Assembly: GCA_041447245.1 (NCBI GenBank)
Contig: JBGMEA010000004.1
Location: 1-37,335, forward strand
DNA from: JBGMEA01 sp041447245
GTDB taxonomy: Bacteria; Bacillota; Clostridia; Eubacteriales; Anaerofustaceae
Length of the DNA: 37,335 nucleotides
Direction: 5' to 3'
Numbering within the stretch: the stretch's first letter is position 1; each line of letters opens with the position of its first letter. Shown here piece after piece: positions 16,004 through 24,140 of this stretch. The translations under genes and the position numbers were made by a program. The notes beneath the pieces were generated by a model, which was not told the origin of the DNA, made no database searches, and saw nothing but the letters and a program-made list of their open reading frames with translations.

Positions 16004-16663
16004 TTAAATAATCGGTGTTCTTGTTTGTTTATATTGATTGTATATTTCGCGGATATGCCGATCCGGTTCTTCTCCGGCAGCTTTATCGCGGAAATAGCTT
16101 TTGAGTGCGGTATCGAAATATTTCAAATAGGCTGCAATCGCATCCGCTACCTCCTGTGCGGCACAGTCTTCCCTCATCTCCGGTGCAAGAAATTTTCTTT
16201 CATATTTTCCGGGTTCGATCAGGGCGTTCCGCCTTTGTGAATTTGTGACGGTATCCGATTCGATTTTATCCCACAAAAGGAAGAAGGAGGTCAGTTCATC
16301 GATGAGTTGCAGGTTTTGTGTCCGAAAGGTGACGCGCATTGAGCCGATTATATTATTTTCGCAGTTTCGATACAGTTCTATTGTATAGCGGATGGATGGA
16401 TTGTATTTGTAATCAAGCGCACTTCTTAACGTAAAAATAGAATCCGAAGGAGCTGTTATTGCTTGAAAACGCTCGTTGTCCATCAACGATTCTATTTGAC
16501 CGAAAATATCACGAATTCTCATTTCCGGTGTTGTGCAGGAGCAGTATTCCGCCAAAATCTGATTGATCATATTGGATCGATTGGTTCTGTTTGCATAAGC
16601 CATTCGATCGATTTCTTTGACGATGTTATCCGCCAAAATTAGGCTGTAAACATTTTTTTTCAT
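16004..16663 (-). CDS. Ribbon-helix-helix-like protein cotranscribed with clpB, unknown function
   Basis: I do not recognise this 219-residue protein as a named family. Residues 4-42 (VYSLILADN...EIDRMAYANRTNRSNMINQILAEYC) have the pattern of a MetJ/Arc-type ribbon-helix-helix: a short beta strand, a helix, an NRTNRS turn and a second helix. The rest is soluble and mixed, with acidic and basic segments and a basic tail ending in YKQTRTPII; no enzyme motif is evident. GAAAGGAGG precedes the ATG. It lies immediately upstream of clpB, and a 22-bp dyad covers the shared promoter. I infer a DNA-binding autoregulator of the clpB operon. A ClpB partner or adaptor is an alternative. Confidence 0.8.
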   Translation of the reverse strand: MKKNVYSLILADNIVKEIDRMAYANRTNRSNMINQILAEYCSCTTPEMRIRDIFGQIESLMDNERFQAITAPSDSIFTLRSALDYKYNPSIRYTIELYRNCENNIIGSMRVTFRTQNLQLIDELTSFFLLWDKIESDTVTNSQRRNALIEPGKYERKFLAPEMREDCAAQEVADAIAAYLKYFDTALKSYFRDKAAGEEPDRHIREIYNQYKQTRTPII

Positions 16664-16701
16664 GCCATCCTCCTTTCAAAGTGCTGTTTGAAATCATGTT
16701 T

Positions 16702-16730
16702 ATTGTATAACACGTTATATAATTTGTAAA
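16702..16730 (-). promoter_or_regulatory. Promoter of the RHH-clpB operon with overlapping dyad
   Basis: Minus strand TTTACA (16730-16725), 17-base spacer, TACAAT (16707-16702). A dyad, ATTGTATAAC (16702-16711) and GTTATATAAT (16714-16723), covers the -10 and most of the spacer; the arms match at 9 of 10 positions. Such placement is typical of a repressor operator. Confidence 0.65.
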
Positions 16731-16761
16731 TACATTTATATAAATTTAATTACTATTTAAT

Positions 16762-16789
16762 AAAAAAAAGACGGAATGTTTCCGCCTTT
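16762..16789 (-). terminator. Terminator of the MurT/GatD-like operon
   Basis: Minus strand AAAGGCGGAA (16789-16780) pairs with TTCCGTCTTT (16776-16767, one G-T) over a 3-base loop and runs into eight Ts in total. Confidence 0.85.
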
Positions 16790-16803
16790 TTCCCCTTGGA
16801 GAG

Positions 16804-17544
16804 TTATCCGTTGTGATCGGGGTTTTTGTCTGTCATTACATCATGGATTCTTTTTTCATATGCTTCCCGTTCATAAGGAATATATTGTTCGCTGTAATCG
16901 TCTCCGAATATTTGATGCAGTAAATGATTCGAGAAGTAAGGGTTTTGCAGAAGAATCGGTCCCAATAGGTATGTAGCATATAGATTTTTATAATGGATTC
17001 CTTCCCATGCGTCAGGCGGCGCTGTTTCGCCTTTTTCTTTGATTGCCCGAAAGAGAGGATAGAGGTTCTCTTTTGTGATCGTTCTGCTCAGCAGGTTTTT
17101 GTATCCGGCAATTTTTTGTCCTTCATACTCTCCGATTACGTTTACCGAATAACGTTTTCCAGAAAATCGCTGTGCTTTTATCGGAAAGAAATTCAACCCC
17201 GGCAATTCGCTTCCGTCTGTCTGCAAAATACTTTCATAAAACACTTCACAGGAATTGCCCGTTGCCAGGACAAATCCTCCGTTTTCAATATAGTTGCGCA
17301 ATTCGTCCGAATATTTTTTCAATGCATCGATCAATACCGACTGATGTTTTTCAGTTGTCGGTCCAAGATAGAGAAACGAAGTGCCTCCCGATGCGAAGCA
17401 GGGATTCTGTCCGCGGGGAGTTTCAATAACTTCCGTGTCATTTCCCATAAGCTGAGCCTTCTTTTTTAAATAGAGAAGGTTCCCGTGATCTCCGTAAAAG
17501 TGGCATAATTCCGGGCAGAAATATTCGATTTTAACGCTTTTCAT
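16804..17544 (-). CDS. GatD-like class I glutamine amidotransferase subunit with degenerate active site
   Basis: The 246-residue protein has the size and layout of GatD, which releases ammonia from glutamine for lipid II amidation with MurT. Known GatD has a nucleophile Cys in a C-G-G-Y-Q elbow and a catalytic His in an H-G-P segment. Here the matching segments read F-V-L-A-T95-G-N-S and T-Y-L-L194-G-P, so Thr and Leu stand in place of Cys and His. Cys99 lies close by, but not at the elbow. The downstream L-G-P-I-L-L-Q-N-P segment is otherwise well kept, so the alignment is fairly firm. The gene overlaps the end of the MurT-like gene by 14 bases and is clearly coupled. It may be a non-catalytic partner, or use ammonia from elsewhere. 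Confidence 0.8.
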   Translation of the reverse strand: MKSVKIEYFCPELCHFYGDHGNLLYLKKKAQLMGNDTEVIETPRGQNPCFASGGTSFLYLGPTTEKHQSVLIDALKKYSDELRNYIENGGFVLATGNSCEVFYESILQTDGSELPGLNFFPIKAQRFSGKRYSVNVIGEYEGQKIAGYKNLLSRTITKENLYPLFRAIKEKGETAPPDAWEGIHYKNLYATYLLGPILLQNPYFSNHLLHQIFGDDYSEQYIPYEREAYEKRIHDVMTDKNPDHNG

Positions 17545-18925
17545 GTCGTTTGCCCTCCTCTTCCAAAGCTCGTTTTAATTTTTTTGACCACTCTCTGAAG
17601 TATACTTCGAAGAAATAGAGAATCGTACCGCCCTTGACTGCATCGTAGTCTATCATGTTTACGACATCGGTGTCGTAAACAAATCGAGTCAATATTTTCT
17701 CGGGAGCGGCTCCTGCCAGCACCAGCCTTAATGCTACATCATAAGCGCGCGGACCGATGGCAATATATTGCAAAACCTCATCGTCGATCAGAAACTCGAA
17801 ATCAGTGTCGTAAAACCATGAGGTATCTTCGTGATGGGTATGAAGACCGTATTCTCTGTCGTTAACGGCAATGAGAATCACTTTCTTTCCGTCAATCGTT
17901 TTTGCTTTGGAAAAGCTCTGGGAACAGGAGATCGGATTTTGCGACTTGCCGACCATGGAAATAATCTCGGTGTCATTGACTCGGACTTCTTCATAACGTC
18001 CGCCCGCTTTGGATACGGAAGAAAGCGACTGTGTCAAAAATTTAAGATCATACCCCAGCTCCAGACAAAGTGATACAATGGCCAGGTTGTTGTATATTTC
18101 AAACAGATTTCCTGTCGGGAAAAACTGTATGCCGTCTGTGCCGCGGATGCGATCAGAGATGTGATAAGTTTTTTTATTCATATCGATTTGATCCGCATAA
18201 ATTTGAGGCTCCGGCATTCGGTATCCGCAATGATCACAATGAGCTCTTCCGATGTGATGATATTGGATATAGTCATAAGTAATCGGCATCATGCAGTTGG
18301 GGCAGACTCGGACATCACAGATGATATTTTCGCAATGATCGGTTTTGCCCGGTGCTTTTGCGGCTCCATAGAAAATTTTGCGGTTTCCTTCACGCCCCAA
18401 TGTGCAAGACAGCATGTCATCGGCGTTGAGAATCAGTGTAACATCTCCGGGGATCTGCTCCAATTTCTCATAGACAAAATCGGGATGAGCATTTCTGCTG
18501 ATGGAATCACGGTAAAGATTCGTTACGATAAGATATTGCGGATGAAGTTTTCGGCAAAGTTTAGCGGTGGAATCTTCATCCACTTCCAAAACGGCCGCAT
18601 CTGCCTTGATCCTTCCTGTCAGGGTAGCGTGTTTGAGAAATTTTGAGATGATGCCGGAATCCTGATTGCTGCCTTCATTGTTATTGACGACGCTCAGTCC
18701 CTTTTGCCTGAGAATATGGCTGAGAGTAATGGATGAAACGGTTTTCCCATTTGTTCCGGTGATAAAAATCAGCAATGCGGGAAGCTGCATATCCTGCATG
18801 ATCGTGCGGTATATTTTCAGACAAACGTTGCCGGGCAGATTATTGGCCGAAAAACCAAACAGGTTTAACGCAAAAATAAGCAATTTGCACAGCGCAACAG
18901 TCAGAATCATTTTAAGCTTTTTCAT
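17531..18925 (-). CDS. MurT-like Mur ligase (divergent)
   Basis: The 464-residue protein has a Mur ligase central domain with ATP loop GTNGKT (57-62), a glutamate-rich EVDEDS segment (115-120), and the four-cysteine zinc ribbon peculiar to MurT (C208-x-x-C211, C230-x-x-C233). A C-terminal DUF1727-like domain follows, with D367-T-S-W-F-Y-D373, where MurT supplies the aspartate of the shared triad. Other MurT hallmarks are altered: the KNPAGFNQ region reads GKSQNPISCSQS, and the lipid-side loop FFPTGNLFEIYNN is atypical. An N-terminal hydrophobic helix (about 5-25) suggests membrane contact. A start at 18976 is possible, but the ATG at 18925 has AAAGG upstream and begins with the expected helix. 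By family it amidates D-Glu of lipid II; divergence makes that uncertain. Confidence 0.85.
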   Translation of the reverse strand: MKKLKMILTVALCKLLIFALNLFGFSANNLPGNVCLKIYRTIMQDMQLPALLIFITGTNGKTVSSITLSHILRQKGLSVVNNNEGSNQDSGIISKFLKHATLTGRIKADAAVLEVDEDSTAKLCRKLHPQYLIVTNLYRDSISRNAHPDFVYEKLEQIPGDVTLILNADDMLSCTLGREGNRKIFYGAAKAPGKTDHCENIICDVRVCPNCMMPITYDYIQYHHIGRAHCDHCGYRMPEPQIYADQIDMNKKTYHISDRIRGTDGIQFFPTGNLFEIYNNLAIVSLCLELGYDLKFLTQSLSSVSKAGGRYEEVRVNDTEIISMVGKSQNPISCSQSFSKAKTIDGKKVILIAVNDREYGLHTHHEDTSWFYDTDFEFLIDDEVLQYIAIGPRAYDVALRLVLAGAAPEKILTRFVYDTDVVNMIDYDAVKGGTILYFFEVYFREWSKKLKRALEEEGKRHEKR

Positions 18926-18956
18926 GAGCTGCCTTTCATTTTGAACAATATGCTTT

Positions 18957-18986
18957 ATTTTAGCATACCCGTTCAATCCGAATCAA
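18957..18986 (-). promoter_or_regulatory. Promoter of the MurT/GatD-like operon
   Basis: Minus strand TTGATT (18986-18981), 18-base spacer, TAAAAT (18962-18957). It also argues for the ATG at 18925 over the one at 18976, which lies inside the promoter region. Confidence 0.65.
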
Positions 18987-19042
18987 TGTAAAAAAAGGGA
19001 ATGATTTCCAATAATTAAAATTACGGCATGGGATTTTTTTGT

Positions 19043-19070
19043 TTGAAAAAAAGACGATATGTGGTATAAT
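19043..19070 (+). promoter_or_regulatory. Promoter of secG-hppA
   Basis: TTGAAA (19043-19048), 16-base spacer, TATAAT (19065-19070), with an extended -10 (TGGTATAAT). It lies 30 bases before secG. Confidence 0.85.
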
Positions 19071-19100
19071 TTCTATTTGTAAAATGTGTGGAGGTATCGT

Positions 19101-19334
19101 ATGCAAATTGCATTATCGGTCTTAGTATTTGTCTCTAGTGTTGTATTGATTGCATCCGTTCTTTTGCAGGAAGGCAAGAGCGCAGGAATGAGCGGCGCTG
19201 TTGCGGGCGGTGCAGAATCTTTGTTCGGCAAAAGCAGAGCAAAAGGGTTGCAGGCATTTCTGCAGAGAACAACAATTGTTTCGGGTATTATTTTTATGAT
19301 CGCTATTTTTTTGTTCAGTGCATTGTACAGTTAG
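19101..19334 (+). CDS. secG: Protein translocase subunit SecG
   Basis: The 77-residue protein is the small SecYEG subunit that aids protein export. It has two membrane helices (about 3-22 and 55-75) joined by the conserved glycine-rich loop LLQEGKSAGMSGAVAGGAE and the FGKSRAKG segment, as in SecG. A frame start at 19086 adds five residues, but GGAGG lies between it and the ATG at 19101. The usual Firmicute order secG-rnr-smpB is not seen; instead the pyrophosphatase gene follows after 20 bases, likely on the same transcript. Confidence 0.95.
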   Translation: MQIALSVLVFVSSVVLIASVLLQEGKSAGMSGAVAGGAESLFGKSRAKGLQAFLQRTTIVSGIIFMIAIFLFSALYS

Positions 19335-19354
19335 TTATTTAATTAGGAGGAGAA

Positions 19355-21325
19355 ATGGACATTACAGTATATCTTGCGATTGCCGCAGGTATTATTACGT
19401 TATTGACTGCTCTTTTACTGGCCAAATCGATTATTAAAGTCGATGAAGGCACAGACAGAATGAAGGAGATTGCTTCGTTCATTCACGAAGGAGCCATGGC
19501 TTTTTTGAAAAGCGAATATAAATTCATTGCAATATTTGTCGTCGTTTTGGCAATTGTACTTGCCATTGCGCTCGGCTATGAAACTGCGATTTGCTTCGTG
19601 TTCGGCGCGGTGCTTTCCGTGCTCGCCGGATTTTGCGGGATGAGTATTGCAACAAAAGCCAACGTCAGAACGGCAGCTCAGGCAAGAAACGGGCTTCCGC
19701 AGGCTTTGAAAGTTGCGTTCCGCGGCGGTGCGGTGATGGGACTTTGCGTGGTCGGTTTTGGTATTATCGGCGTAACGCTTTGTTACATCGTTTTCAAAAG
19801 CCCGACGATTCTGACAGGATTTGGACTCGGTGCTTCTTCCATCGCACTCTTCGGACGTGTCGGCGGCGGTATTTATACGAAGGCTGCCGATGTGGGCGCG
19901 GATCTGGTGGGTAAAGTGGAAGCGGGAATCCCGGAAGACGATCCGAGAAACCCTGCCGTGATTGCAGACAACGTGGGAGACAATGTCGGCGACGTTGCCG
20001 GTATGGGTTCTGACTTATATGAATCTTATGTCGGTTCGATTATTTCTGCGGTTACTTTGGGAGCTGTCGGGTTTAAAACGCTCGGCGGAGTACTGTTTCC
20101 GCTTGCGCTTGCTGCAGTCGGTGTGCTTTCTTCCGTTATCGGAACGTTCTTTGTAAAAGGAAAAGAAGGGAAGGATCCGAGAAACTCGTTGAATATGGGA
20201 ACATATATCGGCGGAATTATTGTAATCATTGCTGCATTCTTCCTTGTCAAACCGATGCTTGGAGATATGAAATATTTCGTATCGATCATCTCCGGTTTAA
20301 TTGTGGGGATATTGATCGGTAAAGTAACGGAAATTTTTACCTCAGATTCTTTCTCATTTGTTAAAAAGATCGCAAAACAGAGTGAAACGGGTGCTGCTAC
20401 CAATATTATTGCCGGACTTTCTGTTGGGATGATGTCCACAGCGATTCCCGTAATTTTGATATGCGTTGCAATTTTCTTTGCTTACTTTTACGGCGGCGGT
20501 TTGTACGGTATCGCACTTGCAGCAGTCGGTATGCTTTGTACTTCCGGTATGACTATTGCTGTTGATGCATATGGTCCGGTTGCGGATAATGCCGGCGGAA
20601 TTGCCGAAATGGCCGAACTTGATCACAGCGTCAGAGAAATTACGGACAAACTCGACTCTGTCGGAAACACAACCGCTGCAATCGGAAAAGGATTTGCAAT
20701 CGGTTCAGCTGCGCTGACGGCATTGGCATTGTTTGCTTCCTATACGGAAACTGTCAAATTAACCGATTCCGCAGTGTCTATCCTTCAACCAATGGTTCTG
20801 ATCGGAATGCTGATCGGCGGGATGCTCCCGTATCTGTTCAGTTCTCTTACCATGAGTGCTGTCGGCAAAGCTGCAAATCAGATGATTGACGAAGTGCGCA
20901 GACAGTTCAAGGAAATCCCCGGCATCATGGAAGGAAAAGGCAAGCCGGATTACTCTGCTTGTGTTTCGATTTCCACGAAAGCCGCATTGAGAGAAATGGT
21001 GATTCCCGGTCTCATCGCGATTGCCGCTCCGTTGCTTGTCGGATTTATCCTTGGGAAAGAAGCTCTTGCAGGCTTGCTCGTCGGTGCATTGGTTACCGGT
21101 GTTTTGGTTGCGATTCAGATGGCAAATTCCGGCGGGGCTTGGGATAATGCCAAGAAATATATCGAAGGCGGAGCTCACGGAGGGAAAGGCAGCGATGCAC
21201 ATAAAGCCGCTGTTGTCGGTGATACGGTAGGAGATCCGTATAAAGATACGTCAGGACCTTCTTTGAACATTCTCATCAAACTGATGACGATTGTTTCTTT
21301 GGTATTTGCACCGCTGTTCATGTAG
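19355..21325 (+). CDS. hppA: Membrane-bound ion-pumping pyrophosphatase, K+-dependent type
   Basis: The 656-residue protein couples hydrolysis of pyrophosphate to pumping of H+ or Na+ across the membrane. About 16 membrane helices are evident. The substrate-binding signature D179-V-G-A-D-L-V-G-K-V-E189 is complete, as are the acidic clusters DNVGDNVGDVAGMGSDL and the C-terminal GDTVGDPYKDTSGP. The segment G437-N-T-T-A-A-I-G444 has Ala at 441 and Gly at 444, where K+-independent enzymes have Lys and Thr, so it is of the K+-dependent class. That class contains both Na+ and H+ pumps; I cannot decide which. AGGAGGAG precedes the ATG. KtrAB for K+ uptake lies 7 kb away. Confidence 0.96.
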   Translation: MDITVYLAIAAGIITLLTALLLAKSIIKVDEGTDRMKEIASFIHEGAMAFLKSEYKFIAIFVVVLAIVLAIALGYETAICFVFGAVLSVLAGFCGMSIATKANVRTAAQARNGLPQALKVAFRGGAVMGLCVVGFGIIGVTLCYIVFKSPTILTGFGLGASSIALFGRVGGGIYTKAADVGADLVGKVEAGIPEDDPRNPAVIADNVGDNVGDVAGMGSDLYESYVGSIISAVTLGAVGFKTLGGVLFPLALAAVGVLSSVIGTFFVKGKEGKDPRNSLNMGTYIGGIIVIIAAFFLVKPMLGDMKYFVSIISGLIVGILIGKVTEIFTSDSFSFVKKIAKQSETGAATNIIAGLSVGMMSTAIPVILICVAIFFAYFYGGGLYGIALAAVGMLCTSGMTIAVDAYGPVADNAGGIAEMAELDHSVREITDKLDSVGNTTAAIGKGFAIGSAALTALALFASYTETVKLTDSAVSILQPMVLIGMLIGGMLPYLFSSLTMSAVGKAANQMIDEVRRQFKEIPGIMEGKGKPDYSACVSISTKAALREMVIPGLIAIAAPLLVGFILGKEALAGLLVGALVTGVLVAIQMANSGGAWDNAKKYIEGGAHGGKGSDAHKAAVVGDTVGDPYKDTSGPSLNILIKLMTIVSLVFAPLFM

Positions 21326-21371
21326 CAAACTTCACATAAAAAAAGACAAATACTTTCTATATATCCACATA

Positions 21372-21398
21372 CCCGCCGAGTAATTCGGCGGGTTTTTT
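21372..21398 (+). terminator. Strong terminator of secG-hppA
   Basis: CCCGCCGA (21372-21379) pairs with TCGGCGGG (21385-21392), loop GTAAT, followed by six Ts. Confidence 0.95.
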
Positions 21399-21408
21399 CA
21401 TAATCAGC

Positions 21409-21439
21409 TTGACTTTAACGTAACGTCATAGTTTATACT
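21409..21439 (+). promoter_or_regulatory. MerR-type promoter-operator
   Basis: TTGACT (21409-21414) and TATACT (21434-21439) are 19 bases apart, the long spacer typical of MerR-activated promoters. The spacer is a dyad (21413-21431) centred on an ACGTAACGT core, symmetric at about 15 of 19 positions. It lies directly before the MerR-family gene, so autoregulation is expected. Confidence 0.8.
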
Positions 21440-21459
21440 GCAAATGTCGGGAGGAAAAA

Positions 21460-22236
21460 ATGGAATATACAATCAAAAAATTTGCAGAATTGGCGAATCT
21501 GACAAGCCGAACATTGCGGTATTATGATCGGATCGGTCTTTTGAAACCGAAAAAAATCAGCGATTCCGGTTACCGAATCTATACTTCGGAGCAGACGGAT
21601 ATGTTGCAGCAAATAATGTTCTATCGTTCTTTCGGTATAGAACTGTCCCGGATATCCGAGTTAATCCATGATCCGGATTTTGATTCGCTTTCTGCGCTGA
21701 AAGAACACAGGGAGATTCTTCTCGGCCAAAAAATCACAATAGAAAAGCAGTTGAAATTGCTGGCGCGCTCAATTGAAGCTGCGGAAGGGAAATTGACAAT
21801 GACAGATGCTGAAAAATTTGAAGGATTAAAAAAGGAATTGATTGAGAAGAATGAAGCCAATTACGGAAAAGAGATACGCGAGCGCTATGGAGAAAATACT
21901 GTAGAGGAAACTTACTCGAAAATTCGAGCGATGTCTGAAGCGGAGTATGAACAAATAGATGTGCTTGGCAACAAATTGATTGAAACGCTCGTGGAGGCCT
22001 TCCAGAGCGGAGATGCGTCTTGCGAGAAAGCTCAGCAAGCAGCTCTGATGCATAAGCAATGGCTGAGCTTCTACTGGTCGGAATATTCCGCTCAAGCACA
22101 TGAGGGAATCGTTCAGATGTATGTTTGCGATGATCGTTTTCGCGCTTATTATGACAAGCATCAGCCCGGACTGACAGAATTTTTACGTGATGCCGTGCTG
22201 ATTTTCCTCAAGAACGAAAAAGAAAGAGCTGATTGA
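21460..22236 (+). CDS. MerR-family regulator with TipAS-like drug-binding domain
   Basis: The 258-residue protein starts with a MerR winged helix (residues 1-70: YTIKKFAELANLTSRTLRYYD, then RIGLLKP and SGYRIYT), followed by a coiled-coil dimer helix (about 75-115). A C-terminal alpha-helical TipAS domain (about 140-250) contains H-K-Q-W-L-S-F-Y-W-S and MYVCDDRFRAYYD, the fold that traps thiopeptide and other antibiotics in TipAL and similar proteins. GGGAGG precedes the ATG. The regulated gene is at least itself; the ABC exporter on the opposite strand converges on it and shares a terminator, so coregulation is possible but not shown. Confidence 0.9.
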   Translation: MEYTIKKFAELANLTSRTLRYYDRIGLLKPKKISDSGYRIYTSEQTDMLQQIMFYRSFGIELSRISELIHDPDFDSLSALKEHREILLGQKITIEKQLKLLARSIEAAEGKLTMTDAEKFEGLKKELIEKNEANYGKEIRERYGENTVEETYSKIRAMSEAEYEQIDVLGNKLIETLVEAFQSGDASCEKAQQAALMHKQWLSFYWSEYSAQAHEGIVQMYVCDDRFRAYYDKHQPGLTEFLRDAVLIFLKNEKERAD

Positions 22237-22249
22237 GACAGCTCTTTCT
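22221..22249. terminator. Bidirectional terminator between convergent genes
   Basis: A perfect 11-bp stem (22221-22231 with 22239-22249) has T-rich runs on both sides. It overlaps the stop codon of the MerR gene and lies 13 bases past the ABC exporter gene. Confidence 0.85.
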
Positions 22250-22262
22250 TTCGATAATTTGC

Positions 22263-23990
22263 TCAGATCAGTTGGCTCTCGATTGTCTGAGCATTGTAAA
22301 GTTTTGCATAAACTCCATTTTTTTCGATCAAAGATCGATGGGTGCCTTCCTCAATAATGCTTCCTTTGCTCATGACGATGATTCTGCCTGCATTTTCGAT
22401 TGTCTGCAGACGATGCGCAATGATCAAAGTCGTTCTGTTTTTCGCCAAATTATCGAAAGATTGCTGAATGATTTTTTCGTTTTCGTTATCCAGACTGGAA
22501 GTTGCTTCATCCAAGATGAGAATCGGCGGATTTTTTAAAAAGGTTCTTGCAATCGCAACCCGCTGTTTTTGACCTCCGGATAATTTGACTCCGCGCTCAC
22601 CGACAATGGTGTCATATCCGTTCGGCAACTCCATAATAAATTCATGAAGATTCGAAAATTTGGCTGCCTGAATAATCTCATCATCACTCGCTTCAACTCT
22701 GCCGTATGCAATATTGTCTTTCACCGATCCGTTAAAAAGGAACACATCCTGCTGAACAACACCGATATTTCGGCGCAGCGATTCCTGCGTGAAATTGCGG
22801 ATATCGGTTTGATCGATTAGGATTTTCCCGGAAGTAATTTCGTAAAATCTCGGAATCAACGAGCATAATGTTGTTTTTCCCGCTCCGCTCGGGCCGACGA
22901 TAGCCACGGTCTCTCCCTGCTGGATGTGTAGGGAGAAGTCCTGAAGAATCGGAATATCGTTTCCGTACGCGAAAGAAACATGATCAAAAACGAGATATCC
23001 TTTCAGCGTGCCCGCATCAAGTGCATCGGGTGCGTCCTGTATCTCAGGCTCCAGCGCAAGCACTTCCATACATCGTTTGAATCCCGTTACGGATTTTTGA
23101 TAATCTTCAATCAATGAAGTAAACCGTCTGACCGGTTGGACGAAAACATTGACGAACATGAGAAACTCGATCAGTACGCCGATTGTCATCTGATCTGCAT
23201 AGACCAGATATCCCCCGATGAAAATAACAATAATATTCAGTAGCCCAGTGTAAAAATGCATGTTGCTCACAAAACTTGCCATGAACTTATACGTTGCAGC
23301 ACGAACATTCTTATATGTTTTACAGGTTTCTCCAAATCGCTGGATTTCATAATCTTCATTGGTAAATGCTTTCACGACTCGTATGCCCGATATGCTGTCT
23401 TCGATGTGAGCGGAGATCTCGGCATTTTGTTTTTTTACGTCCATGTAGGCGTTTTCCCATTTCATGTTGTTTCGGATTGCCGAGAGAATCATGATCGGCA
23501 CGATCAGAAAGATGATGACAGTCAATATAACATTTGACTGAATCATAGCGATAAACGAACCGATGAGAATAATAACCGAAATAAAGAGGTCTTCCGGACC
23601 ATGGTGGGCAAACTCACTGATGTCAAAGATATCATTCGTCAGCCTGGATATGATGTGCCCGGTTTTTTGGTTATCATAAAACGAAAATGACATGGACTGG
23701 AGATGACGGTATACGCGCTCTCTCAGATCTACTTCGATACGAAGCCCGAGGGTGTGCCCATAGAATGTGACGATATATTCAAATAAATATTTCATGCCAT
23801 ATGCAAAAATTGTGGAAGCACAAAGAATGATCAGCAGTCTGAAGTCTTTGGAAGGGATAATGTCATCTATTATTTTCCCTGTGACAACGGGGAATGCCAA
23901 ATCGATTGCGGACATGAGAAACGCGGCACTCATATCGAGAACCAGTAATTTCTTGTGAGGTTTGTACATTTGAATGAATTTCTTAAACAT
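22263..23990 (-). CDS. ABC exporter, fused membrane-ATPase half transporter
   Basis: The 575-residue protein has an N-terminal six-helix exporter domain (about 15-310) and a C-terminal ATPase with Walker A GPSGAGKTT, signature LSGGQKQR, Walker B ILILDEATSSLD and switch His in IIAHRLQT. This is the MsbA/LmrA/BmrA type that works as a dimer. A start at 24053 adds 21 residues unlike the family; the ATG at 23990 begins MFKKFIQMYKPHKK, a normal start, so I prefer it. An AGGAAAG lies about 11 bases upstream. It is a single gene, therefore probably homodimeric. The cargo, drug or lipid, cannot be told. Convergence with a TipA-like drug sensor hints at multidrug export. Confidence 0.92.
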   Translation of the reverse strand: MFKKFIQMYKPHKKLLVLDMSAAFLMSAIDLAFPVVTGKIIDDIIPSKDFRLLIILCASTIFAYGMKYLFEYIVTFYGHTLGLRIEVDLRERVYRHLQSMSFSFYDNQKTGHIISRLTNDIFDISEFAHHGPEDLFISVIILIGSFIAMIQSNVILTVIIFLIVPIMILSAIRNNMKWENAYMDVKKQNAEISAHIEDSISGIRVVKAFTNEDYEIQRFGETCKTYKNVRAATYKFMASFVSNMHFYTGLLNIIVIFIGGYLVYADQMTIGVLIEFLMFVNVFVQPVRRFTSLIEDYQKSVTGFKRCMEVLALEPEIQDAPDALDAGTLKGYLVFDHVSFAYGNDIPILQDFSLHIQQGETVAIVGPSGAGKTTLCSLIPRFYEITSGKILIDQTDIRNFTQESLRRNIGVVQQDVFLFNGSVKDNIAYGRVEASDDEIIQAAKFSNLHEFIMELPNGYDTIVGERGVKLSGGQKQRVAIARTFLKNPPILILDEATSSLDNENEKIIQQSFDNLAKNRTTLIIAHRLQTIENAGRIIVMSKGSIIEEGTHRSLIEKNGVYAKLYNAQTIESQLI

Positions 23991-24105
23991 AGTGTTTATT
24001 CTCTTTCCTTGGGCGATGTAACTTAATATACAGGAAATTTGCCTTAAAATCAAGCGGATGCTTTGTATGAATATTCTGAATGTCTATCGGCCGTATGTCG
24101 GCATG

Positions 24106-24114
24106 TGGTATAAT
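24106..24114 (+). promoter_or_regulatory. Extended -10 promoter of the M24 peptidase gene
   Basis: TGGTATAAT, identical to the extended -10 elements before secG and nusB, lies 27 bases upstream of the ATG. No good -35 is visible. Confidence 0.6.
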
Positions 24115-24140
24115 GATACAAAATTATTACGAGGATTTTC

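Noticed and set aside
16664..16800. CIRCE or CtsR site before the clpB operon
   Set aside because: Neither the TTAGCACTC inverted repeat nor the GGTCAAA tandem heptads can be found.
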